A stretch of DNA of 64,000 nt, from assembly GCF_036669915.1 (NCBI RefSeq), contig NC_089324.1:1509174-1573173 (forward strand), written 5' to 3'. The notes under the pieces are model-generated. The model searched no databases, was not told the DNA's origin, and saw nothing but the letters and a program-made list of their open reading frames with translations. Position 1 is the stretch's first letter. Each line of letters begins with the position of its first letter. Origin of the DNA: Pocillopora verrucosa (Eukaryota; Cnidaria; Anthozoa; Scleractinia; Pocilloporidae). The translations under genes and the position numbers were made by a program. This document shows positions 1 to 11,500 of the stretch, in pieces.

Positions 1-293
1 TTATTTATATAGTGTGTCACAAAAGGCCTTTCAAAGTTTCCATTTGACCAGCTAAAATCATAACTTGGTCACCAAAAGAAACAAAAAAAAAGGATGAAAA
101 TTGACAAAAGTTGCTAAAATTATTAAAACTGGTGACTTTCCTAGCACATTTACTTGCCAAATTATTTATTTCTTAATAGTGGTTAACTAGTTGCAGCTTT
201 GAATGCTGCCAACATGTACAATTCAAGTGGTCTGCTGTCTGGTAAGTCTCTGTCTCTAATTCCACTTTCCTGAACAAATCTTGTTTAATTTAC

Positions 294-418
294 TGTTTAA
301 TGACCCAGACAGTCCCATCACCTCTTTAGATTTTGCAATAAAAGCATCTCTTATTTCTCCAAGTGTAGCCTTTTCTGACACACCAAGGACATCATACAAT
401 GTTGGTTTCCCTGTTGAC
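294..418 (-). CDS. J-domain-like exon (partial gene, possibly decayed)
   Basis: Read on the minus strand, this stretch follows a good acceptor (CTCTACAG, ending at 419) and encodes a segment with TLYDVLGVSEKATLGEIRDA followed by F-I-A-K-S-K-E. That fits helices I and II of a DnaJ J-domain, and the spacing resembles the DNAJC4 type. A possible donor (GTAAAT) lies just below 294; without splicing the frame meets a stop at 256-258. The HPD tripeptide expected right after SKE-x is absent and MGL stands there instead, so Hsp70 stimulation is doubtful. Upstream exons should lie at higher coordinates, toward the TMEM87A start, but none was convincing. It may be a decayed fragment or one exon of a divergent gene that runs off the left edge of the window. 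Confidence 0.45.
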
Positions 419-620
419 CTGTAGAGGAGAGAATGGACAAACGTATCATGAGGGTTAAAGAGTTAAACTTAAAACATGTCAAGCTCTAAATTAACTAATA
501 TCATCTTGTTTTACTTCCATTCTGAAAAAATAAAGGGAAAATATGTACAAAAAAGTCTTTTGACATCAATCATCTCCATCCATTAGGCATAATTATGTGA
601 TTGTTATTCCTCCTATTAAA

Positions 621-1304
621 CCCTTTAACTCCCAGAAGAGATTGACATGTAACTTCTCCCTAATATATCCAAACACTATCCACCAAATTTAGAATTTTTA
701 ACACCAATGTCAAAGCAGTCCTCCTCTATGGCTCAGAAACGTGGAGAACAACTAAGCAAACGTCCCAGAAATTGCAGACCTTCGTCAATAAGTGCCTTAG
801 GCGAATTTTAAAAATCAGTTGGACTGACAGGGTAACGAATGAGATGCTGTGGGAATTAGCAGGCGAGGAACCAATCACAACTCAGATCTCAAAGAGAAAG
901 TGGAGATGGATAGGTCACATCCTAAGGAAACCGGCTAACAACATCACCCGGCAGGCACTACGTTGGAACCCCCAGGGCAAGAGAAAGAGGGGTCGTCCCA
1001 CGAACTCCTGGAGAAGAGGTGTTGAGTCCCAAATGAGAAACTGGGGCCACACTTGGGCCACTTTAGGAAGATTTGCCCAGGACAGAACCCGATGGAGGAC
1101 GGAAGTGGTTAATGGCCTATGCTCCAATCGGAGCTAAGGGAATATATATATCCACCAAATGAGTTACAAGAATACTCAAACTTATCAGGTAGAAGTTGTT
1201 ATCTTTATCTAACCCTTAGGAATTCTTATTACTAATTTACAGGGAAATGTATAGAAGCTAGAGGGGAGAATTAACAATCAGATCTTGGGAGTTAAACGGT
1301 TAAG
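621..1304. repeat. MITE-like element, family C, split by a LINE insertion
   Basis: Starts with CCCTTTAACTCCCAGAAG and ends with TTGGGAGTTAAACGGTTAA, near-inverted termini shared by many elements in this window. The element is interrupted at 689-1150 by a retroelement fragment; joining the two halves gives a normal copy of about 210 bp. Confidence 0.7.
689..1150 (+). mobile_element. 5'-truncated non-LTR retrotransposon (LINE) fragment
   Basis: Encodes the C-terminal end of a non-LTR endonuclease/reverse-transcriptase polyprotein: LLYGSETWRTT, then CLRRILKISW, WRWIGHILRKP and GKRKRGRPTNSWRR, closing with a stop at 1135-1137. These are characteristic of the region downstream of the RT catalytic core. 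No RT active site is present, so the copy is dead on arrival. It is flanked by a perfect 10-bp target-site duplication, TCCACCAAAT, at 679-688 and 1151-1160, which defines its ends and shows insertion into a pre-existing MITE. Confidence 0.8.
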
Positions 1305-2545
1305 GCAGGTATGGAATATCAAGTAGCTACCTAATATCATTCAAATTTCTAGTCAAGCCAAATTTATGATTCTCGCAGGTACATATAGATACATTATCTT
1401 ACTGTTAAGTATCATCATAATCATGGCAATACTAAAACTAACATACAAGCAAATATAAGAGTGAATGATCTATTTCTAAAAATAACTTTCATCATTCGCA
1501 GAATGAAAAAAAAAAGATATGACTCAACTGGCCTTATTTATAGACCACATAATTTTGCACTATGGCTTAAAGCTGAAGGAATATTCTTTACCTTGTTGAA
1601 GCGGCAGCTGAGTATGGGCAACTCAGGAGAACTTGAAAAGGGTGACATTGTTCTTCCTTCTTAAACAAGAACATGATGTGTATACAACCACTCCTAGTGT
1701 CTTTTGCTAATAATATTAATAGGAATAAAATCAACCAATAATCAATTAATCAATAATGTTAGAGGCATATGCATGAGGAGCTTACAGGTTACAAATTTTG
1801 AAAGAAACTGTTTCGCAGCAACTATTGGAAAGGGAACCTTTGATGGCAATCTTGTCCACAGTGTTTGAAGAAGTGGAAAATTGCCCAAATAGGCAGCAAT
1901 GTCATTAAATTATATAAGCGGCCCTACATTCTTTAATATGTCCCTAATTTAAGAATTTCCTTCGATTTCTCTTTACCATTCCATCCATATCTCGTTACTA
2001 ACATAGATGTATATGTCGAGTTTAGCCTGCCAAATATTGCCACACGGTCGTCTTCTGTGAGCCAAAGAGTCAGGTTTCTTTATGTTCTTTCTTTCCCAGA
2101 TTAAATGTTAGAGAGAACTATAAAGATTCCCTTATACACACCACCTGCACAAGGTAGCTGAGTTTTTTCTCCCTTGATCTTTTGTCATTCAATCACTGAA
2201 TGATCTAACGGTAGACAGATATCTTCCGTTACATAAGCAGAATAGCTCAAACTTAAATTATTTAGAAAAAGAACTTTCTTCAATTCCTAATCAGTTAAAA
2301 ATCTGTATAAAAATACAAATCATGCTAAAAAAATACCTCTGTAATCGTTCCAGACAGCCTGGGTTACCCTTCTACCGAACAAAACAGACACTTTGTTTCA
2401 ATCAACTGAGCTCTCTCGTCCGCCATCTTGGCGGACAACATAACCATCTCCACCCTACCCGTGACGACCCAAGAGCGTTATCGTGTAAACGTCATCATTT
2501 TACACTGCTCATGCGTTGTGCTGAAAGCAGTTGTTCGAAGAAAAC
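1305..2545. other. 5' flank of TMEM87A
   Basis: AT-rich DNA with no supported gene. The last 150 bp before the TMEM87A start become GC-richer and should hold its 5' UTR and promoter. No TATA box stands out. Confidence 0.4.
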
Positions 2546-5500
2546 ATGGCGGCAACCAAAAGATACTTCCCGCTTTTCCTCGAGTTATTTTTCCTTCTTT
2601 CCGTTTGCTGTCTCCCTGAACCTGGTAAAAAGCAATTAAATTTTAGTAAGGTAAGCGACAGTTGACTTTCTTGGCTACATTCTGTATTTTGTTTTTGATC
2701 GTGAGAGGCTGTTTATCGCAGTCTGTATTCAGAAGCTGATATTCACAAATTTATTTATTGACGTCTCTTGTTTTCTTTATTTCCAGGAACGTCATCATGG
2801 TGGTTTTCCTAAAACGATGAATAAGGGTTACACTGTCGCAATGAAAGGTTTGTTCGCAAGCTGAGGCTAATTTCATTTAAACGATCGATTGATATTGTCG
2901 TGGAACTTAACATGATACAGTACGCTGTTCGTAGATACTTTTGCAAAATCAGCTTTTTTAATGCGATGTCAAGAAATGTTGATCAGATGTTGACAGAGAT
3001 CTTTGTAATTATATTTCTATTACTATCATTGGCATTTTCCATCAGATTCTCTACTGTTATAATTTCTCTGGGATACATGTAATTGTTATTTAAAATTCAA
3101 AAAAATTTCATCGTTCGTAGAATCTTGCCCAAGTCTCTCGCAGATACGGTCCGCCCTACAGGCTCCAGATTAGCGCATTTGTATGGTTTACTAAAAACAC
3201 ACGAGGAGGGCTTGGTGATGTGCCCTATGCTGCCAGCAAAACAAACATACAACTACGCTTTAGCTAAATGGCTGGACACTAAACTCAAGTCTCTGTTCTT
3301 GAATCATTATATGGTAATTGACATGTTGAATACGTGAACGAGATTCACAACTTGGAGATCGCAAACAGTGGCATTTTGGTTTTGTATAACATGTCTTCCC
3401 TGTTTACTAACATACCCCTAGATGAAGCAATAAAGGTTCTTGCGAACAGAGCTTTCACAGCTTTCAGCTTTCACAGCTTTCAGTTTTCAGCTTTCACAGC
3501 TTTCAGCTTTCAGCTTTCACAGCTTTTAGCGCATTTGTATGGTTTACCAAAAACACATGAGGAGGGCTTGGCAATGTGTCCTATACTATCAGCAAAGCAA
3601 ACATACAACTATGCTTAAGCTAAATGGCTGGACACTAAACTCAAGCCTCTGAGGACCTCTTATTGCAGCGTTTAGATCACCCCTGATGAAGGCACTAAAC
3701 AGGGGTGTCGAAACGTTGGGTCTATGAATTGTAACTTCTTCGGTTACATTCATTAAATCTGTAAACCAGAGTCACATCAAACCATGTCTGATTGTCCACC
3801 TGGTTGCCATGTGGACTTGAATATATTTTATTTGAGAGCTTTCACAAATAACTGGCTTAATACAACCATACGACTTGAACCTCACCAAAGCTGATCTTGT
3901 TGATCTTCTCAGTGTAGCTAACAAAAAACAACTATTCCAGTTCATTGGTGCTCTGTGCAAGCAGACAGATGGTGTGGCCATGGGATCCCCTCTTGGTCCC
4001 TTTCTAGCTAATGTGTTCATGTCCCACATGGAAGAGAACCTTGAGCGAGAGGGCAAACTCTCTTCTTTCTATCAAAGATATGTATGCAATACATGCACCA
4101 TCATGCCAAATATAGCAACAGCATCTAACTTCCTGGACATGCCTTAACATGGCACATTCCTCTGTAAAATTCAATCGAATGCAATGGCATGCTCCCATTT
4201 CTGGGTATCCAGTTACTGAACCAAGAGTCATGTTGATACTCGGTTCAAAAAGGGTCCACTAAGAACTACACCTGATGGAGCACATATTTTATCTTTATCT
4301 TGGTCACATTTTTCCGATGAATGTGACCATTCGAAGACAGTATTCTCATGTTTGAAGTTCCACCAAATGCCTCATTTACTCTACCATCAAAAGTTTCATT
4401 GACTCAAAGCATTGTGATCAGCAGCAACTTTTGTCACCCTCTAAAGAGCCAGATGACACAGTTCATGTAATTTTGCCATTTAGAGACCAAATCTCAGCAG
4501 ATATCATGAGAAAACAACTAAAGGATCTGAGCTTAAAAGTACACACTGCCATCCAGCCTGTGTTTGTGGGTGGAAAAATTGAACAAGAACTAAATTTCAA
4601 AGAAACAAAGCCACCAATTGTAAATCAGCAGTATGTTGTTTATATTTTTCAGTGTGACCTGTGCAATGCAGGTTATGTAGGTTACACATGTAGACATTTA
4701 TATAATCATGCAAAAGGACATAAAAAACAATCCTATGCCACTGCCAAACACTACAAGAACGTGCACGGAAAGATGCCTTAGGACGTGCTAAGGCATTTCC
4801 AAGTGCTCAAGAAATGCAGAAACAAATTTGACTGTTTAGTGAATGAAATGTTTTTTACAAGAGCTTTAAAGCCAACTCTTGATGTGTAATCAGACTCCAT
4901 TCAGGCAAAAGTATTTTCATAATCTTAGCATCCTTTGATGTTAACCCTTCTATGTTAGTTTTTTGTGCCAAAATTGCTTTTAATGCTGTAAAAAATTGTA
5001 TGCAAAATAAATTAATGAAAAGAGCAACAATTACAAAGATTATTCTAGATGTAATTCAAATTTTTCTTCTGTAGCAGCCATAATTTCCCAATGAATAATT
5101 TGAGATATCTTGTAGTTTCATCCAGATACTGTAACATCTCTAGCTTAAAAACTTATCAATTTAAATTTCTGTTTTGTTTCATGAAGGGCAATGCTCGGGT
5201 TATAAAGGAAAAATCTTTATTAAATGGCGTTTGGCAGTTTCACCATGTGCTGAGATGTTCTCACCTTTGGAGGTACATATTTCTTGAATGTTCCCTGTTT
5301 TGTCACATCTTTTAAATTTCCTGAAATTTTACCAATTTTTTGGATAGTAATCAGCTTTTAAAGACTTTTATGAGCATGACAAGTCCATGACTTTGATAAA
5401 ATTATTAGAAATGTTGCGTTTTATTGTGATGACATCCTTTCACTATTTTGTCAATAAGTAGGATTCAAGCCCCAGAATCTTGTAATTTTGTGTATGCGTG

Positions 5501-8500
5501 TGGGTGTTAACCCTTTACCTCCCATGAGTGACCAAGACAGAATTTCTCTTAAGAATTTTAATACAATGTCAAGCAGATTATTGAGGAGAATTAAGAAAAT
5601 TATCAATTAGAGTATTAGTGGATCCAAAACCAAATTCTCTAAACTAACATTGTAATACATTGTATGGCAGACAGTTAGGAGAATTACTGAAAGACTTTAA
5701 AAACTTTTCATTTCTATTCAGGATGGTGGTGATGATTCAGGAGAGGACCGTGTTGGTATAATTTTTGATAGTGGTTACGCCAATCACTCGCTGAATGGAA
5801 ACTACACTGTGGATTGTAAAGCTGCAATACATTTTGCGGTTTGTATCCATTTGCCTTGAACTTTTGGTTTTATATCTACTCTATTTCCTCAAATAAGCAC
5901 CCAGTTATATCTTATAAGTTATATTGTCAAACAAGTGCCCCTCACAGATGAATTATGGTCCAGTTGCCGACAGTTCAACTCACTAATGTCAACTCGCTGA
6001 TGTATAAAATCAAGTAGAGATGTAGGCGAGTTGGTCTTCAATCTAGTACAACTTATTAGAAGTTAAATATGAAGAAAAGTAAAAGACCTTTAGTAAAAAA
6101 ACATTTTTTTTCTTCCAAAGTTTATAAGTTTTTAAAGGATCTCAAGGCAAATAAAGCAAGGTGAACATTGCTAATTACCAAAAAAGCTTTAGACGTGATT
6201 GAGCTATAACTCATTCACATCTGAAGCTTTCACAGTCATTGGCGATGTTTACCTTGCTTTATTTGCAATGAAATCCTTATAAACTTTGTTGGAAGAAAAA
6301 AAATTGTTTTTTTACTAAAAATCTTTTACTTTTCTTTATGTTTAACTTCTAATAAGTTGTAATGGATTGAAGACCAACTCGCCAACGTCTCTACTCCATT
6401 TTATATGTTGGTGAGTTGGCGTTGGCGAGTTGAACCATCAGTGACTTGACTGGATACCTCACAGATAAGCACCCTCACTTCCAAGTTACTTTCTCAAATA
6501 GCAGGGATGTAAGGTAAACCTGCTTCTATTGCCACTTTATTTGTAACTTTTTAAGCATTAACTACAGCAAAATTAGCACAGAAGGATGATACACACCCTC
6601 TTGCAGCACTGGCACTTTTAGCCTAAATCTTATATGTGCTCATGTGCTTGTTTGAGGAATACTGTATTTGCTTGTTTAATTCTTTTATTTTGTTATTAAA
6701 AGCTTTGAAAATTTTTTTAGCTGTCTTCAAAACAACAGTGATAAATCACCAATATTTGTCTGGTCTAAAAAAAAAGAGATATGCTGCCACCAGATATGCT
6801 AGACAAGTGGAGCTGAATGTAAAATTCTGAATAAAAATATACATGGAACTTCATTTTGTATAGTTTTCTTGTCATCACTGTCCCAGTAGATTAAATTCCT
6901 GTTATTTATTGGAGGAGAGTTGGACTAAGCCTTAGAAAAAGTTATAATGCGTTTATTGGACAAAGCTTTTCAACTGTGGGTGTTAAGGACCTCTGAGGCT
7001 TATGTAAACTGTGTAGCACTAGGCTAAAACTAAGACCAGGTGGTACTTTTTGTGGCATCTGTTTTTTTGTGGCACATAATTTCTATTGCTGTTTTTTTTT
7101 TTAATATATATGTGTAGGACCAAACTGATACGGTAATAGAGTTGATTCAACCCAGCCCTTCAGTTACAGAAAGTCAAGTAAGTAATTTCTAGAGTAACTT
7201 GAGGCAGTTGTGTAGATTAAATGTGTGTATGCTAGATCCATAGAGATGTCTCCTTCCTGGAAGACACTAAAACAAAACTGAACTAGGAAGTCCTATTTCT
7301 TTGTAAGTTTACTTACTGATGTAGCCTGAAAGACTAAATGAAAACCCTTCAAAAGGTATAAGGTACATGAGCATGTAGTTATGGTGTTAAACTACTGTAG
7401 TTGTAGTAACTAGAATAATTGAACTTCAACTGTAATGATTAGTTAACCCTTTCACTCTCAAGATTGGATTGTTAATTCTCTCTTCTAGCTGCTACACATT
7501 GCCTTGTAAATTTGTTACCAGAATTCGGTGTTGGATCAATATAATATCTTGTACCTGATAAATTGGAGTATTCCCATCACCAGTTTGCTGGATAATATAT
7601 ATGGATACTTTAGGGAGAAGTTACATGTTAATCACCTCTGGAAATGATTGACATGCAGGGCGTGAAATTGCGCCTAATACAGGCGCCAATGCGACTAAAT
7701 TTTTCACTTTGGCGACAAAATCCTGAAAGTTAGTCGCCAAATTGGCGACTAGAACGTTTCATCATAACCTTACCAAGAGATACCGTGAATTAAAAAGATT
7801 TGCAAAGATAAATCCGCAGCAAACTTCCTCGTTAAGTTTGTTTCCAAAACGTAGCACATGCATCTCGATCGATAACTAGACGCCATCTTGGATTTAGATG
7901 AGCCTGAACGTTGTATATCATCAATCCTAGTGTCCACTTTGTAGCACGTTAAAGATGTTTTCCTTAACTTAATTTTGGAGGGTCTATCTAGAATGCTGAC
8001 AGCATAAAGAAAGATTTTGTTTGTCTTTGAAAATGGCGACCAACTTTTTTTGAATTGGCTACCACTTTGAAGAATTTAGGAGCCAAGTGGCTATCAGAAA
8101 AAAAAGTTAATTTCACGCCCTGACATGTAACTCTCTATAATATCAATACATTATCTAGCAATCAGGTGGTGAGAATACTCCAACTTATTGAGTAGTTAAC
8201 TTGATCTAACATCAAATTCTCTAAACTAATTTACAAGGAAATGTGTATCAGCTGGAGGGGAGAATTTTCAACCCAATCTTGGAAGTGAACATGTTAATGG
8301 TGATATTCACGTTGTGTACCATTATTTTTCTTTCATTTGTGAACAGGAAAAGGATCAGGGAACAGAGGAGAATCAAGATGAGAAAAATAAAACTGATGAT
8401 GTACGTCATACTGTTAGACATTAATTTGTTCACTTACATTGTACACTGTCAATAGCTTAGTCAATAAGTTGTATTTAAAAGTAATCTTATTTGTCCTGAT

Positions 8501-11500
8501 TATTTGATATCATGCAATCTCATATCAAATTGTGTCAATGCTTTTGTGTAAAAATGAGCCTAATGCAAAGAAGGTCCCAGATAAGAAAGTGAAGATTTAA
8601 ATGCTAAAATGATTGGAGAATTCACATCACTTATTTGATGAAAAAAATGAAACAGAGAACTTGTTTTACAATCAAAGTCTCTTTGGTTAGTGATCAGTTC
8701 CTCTATTATCCTGATCCTAATAAATGATTCAGCAGTATTGCAGTAAGGAAAAATGAGATACAGGAGACTTTTAAACTCTTTAACTCCCAGATCAAATTTG
8801 TAATTCTCTTTACTGTCAATCATACAATTCTTATAATGTTAGTTCAGAGAATTTAGTATTGGATCAACTAACTACCCCCAAATTGATATTTTTCTTTATT
8901 CTCATCACTTACCTGGTTGATATTGTATAGATATTTTAAGGAGAAATTCTGTCTTGGTCACTCATAAGAGTTCAAGGGTTAAGAGTTTAAGAGTTGACAG
9001 CTGGTTGAGGTAGCAATAATAAGTGAACCTCAAATTGAAAAAAATTGATTTAAAGTAACTTGCACGTGCAGTGGATTTAGAAGAGGAACATGTAAGTACC
9101 AGTAGTAGACAAGATTTTTTTCATGCAAGCTGGAGTACTTTTAATAGCTCATACTTTAAAGTAATGTCAACAGTATTATAGATAGAGTAAAGTTCAGCTG
9201 CGTTTTAGAGGTAATCTGAGATTGCATTGGTGTTTTACTTTACTTTGCTCTGTGATTGGTCCAGAAAACTTGCACCACTCTCTCAACCAATCAGATGTAA
9301 AACACGTGCTTTTCTTGTACTTTAGGCAATTTAGTTGTTTTTACTTTGAGTTCTGGAAACTTCTTAAAATTATTTTCCTTTCTCCTTATCATAACTGGTA
9401 ATGCAAGGGTTAAATTAGCTGCAGCAAAGTAAACTTCAACTGAAAAAGATTAATTGAAAGTAGAATTTTGTAACTCTGGTATTTTTTATTCATTTGCTAG
9501 CAGAAAGAGAAGGCAGACACAGAGCAAGAAAAGAAAAAGAAACCTGTTCACACTGATGTAAGTTTCTGATTTATATTCATTGAAAACTGGTTCAACAAAA
9601 CATGATGTTTGACAGGTGTGAATGGGATATAGGACCAGTTAATAAACTGAAGTTTTTGTACTAAAAAGGGAGAGTTTACTTCTCCGATTTCTATTGATGA
9701 ATGATGTCTGCCTGGAGTATCTGTTAGTGTGTATCGCAGCACCAACACATGCATCAATCACATGTGCATGTAATTTGTAGGAATAACAGTGTGCATGCAC
9801 TTCCATTGGGTGAAGTTATATGCATGCAGCATTCGATGATTTACATGCAAAAGTGCATGTGTTTCATCTTTTGACTTTTTTACATATGTGCCCATGCATT
9901 TACTTTTGTACTCCAATGCGATGACTGTGAGAATTTTTATTTCAATCTACTGTAGGACTCTTACAGAAAAGATAATAATGTGTGTGTGATGGAAAAAATG
10001 CAAAGTCCATTATTCATACATAATTCAGTTGAACAATATTAATGTCCCTGAGGTTAATTAATATACTTCAGGCAGATTTCATACTGAAGTTTTGTAGTTT
10101 GCCCCTCTTTGGTGAAGTTTCAATGAAGTATTTTAAGGGGAAGGCAGTGTTTCCTAGTTTCTAGTAGTTGAAGGTGTTCATTTGCCAGAGTAGTCATTTG
10201 AAGAATATTTCAACTTGTGTTTAAAATGAAAGGCAATCTGTTTTTCATTTTTTGCAGGAAAATGAAGGCAAAAAAGGAAAAGATTCAAAAGGAGAAGAGA
10301 AACCTGACCCTGACGTGGTAAGCACACCGTACTTTCTGACCTGGTTTCCAAAATGTATTGTGGTATTGTTTGTAACTAGTACTTTGAAGTAATGTTTTCT
10401 TTCTTAAAAAGTAACCAGATGTCATATTTTGCTTCCCCTTTAGAGTGAGATGCTAGGAAATGGGGATGGGAAACCTCAGAAGACCTCTGAACGAAGAAAG
10501 AGAGATGCAGATGTAAGATTTTTATGGCTGTGAGACAGTTATAGCTGTCTGCTTTAAGGCTTTGACCCTAGGAGTGACCAGCATCTAATTTCTCTTTACA
10601 ATACTACCCCTGAGTCACCCATCAAGATCACGAGAATCGAGGAAATGATCAGCAACTAAAGAAGCTCTTGATTGGTAAACAAATTCTCCTTGTCAGCACC
10701 TTGGGAAATGTATAGAAAAGAGTATGAAGATGTTACTGATGTTAGGGTCAAAAGGCTAAATGCAGAAGGGTAATTCCTGAATAATTTTTTCCAACAGTGT
10801 CAATACATTTTCAAGCGAAAGAGGTGATAAGAAGGTTGAGAGACACTGTCTGCTTTAACCCTTTACACCCTAACATCAGTATGCATATTCTCCACACTGA
10901 TCTTTATACATTTCCAAGGAAACTGACAAAGAGAATTTGTTTGCCAATCATAAGGTTCCTTCCCAGGTGACTATTTCCTTTATTTTCATAACCTTAATGT
11001 GCAATTCAGGAGTTATCTTGTAGGGAGAAATTAGATGCTAGTCACTCTTAGGGCTCCAAGGGTTAAGCAGTGTACAAAGTCGCAGAGAGTGAGTGACATA
11101 TCATGTTTAATATGAGTTTGGTCTACTGCTTAGTGGAGAAACATCTCATTTGAAGTTAGCTGAAACATTGGTTTTAAAACCTTGTGTGTTGTAAATGACA
11201 TCTAGAATGATTTAATATTTAGTCACCATCCTTCTTATTGCATAGTTGAAGGTTGGAGTTAGATACAGCACATAATGTAAAAATATAAAATGAAGTTCGT
11301 CCAAACAAAATCAATTGGACTTATCATGCACTGCTCATGTTAGGTAGGTTTTTGTGTATTTGGGAATGGTTTCTTCGTTTGATAATTGGACCAAGGATCA
11401 ATAAATTGTTCATGGTTTTGTTTTGGGTTCTTTTTTTTTATTTTCAAATATCTTGGTCGCCAATTGGCAACTTTTGTCAAAATTTTAGTCACCACTTTAC

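Larger units (their letters stand above)
3118..4915 (+). mobile_element. Penelope-like retroelement remnant in TMEM87A intron 2
   Basis: Broken reverse-transcriptase pieces in order. 3121-3440 has [27 protein letters not shown] and [13 protein letters not shown]. 3530-3640 is a second partial copy of the [11 protein letters not shown] block. 3875-4147 has [20 protein letters not shown] and [10 protein letters not shown]. 4431-4781 has a GIY-YIG-like segment, [19 protein letters not shown]. This combination of RT and GIY-YIG endonuclease is typical of Penelope-like elements. Stops, frameshifts and deletions make it inactive; the catalytic YVDD is changed to YVCN. Confidence 0.85.

Noticed and set aside
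1795..1915. Possible upstream exon of the J-domain-like gene on the minus strand
   Set aside because: The frame that fits the phase of the J-domain exon has no start codon and no convincing acceptor.
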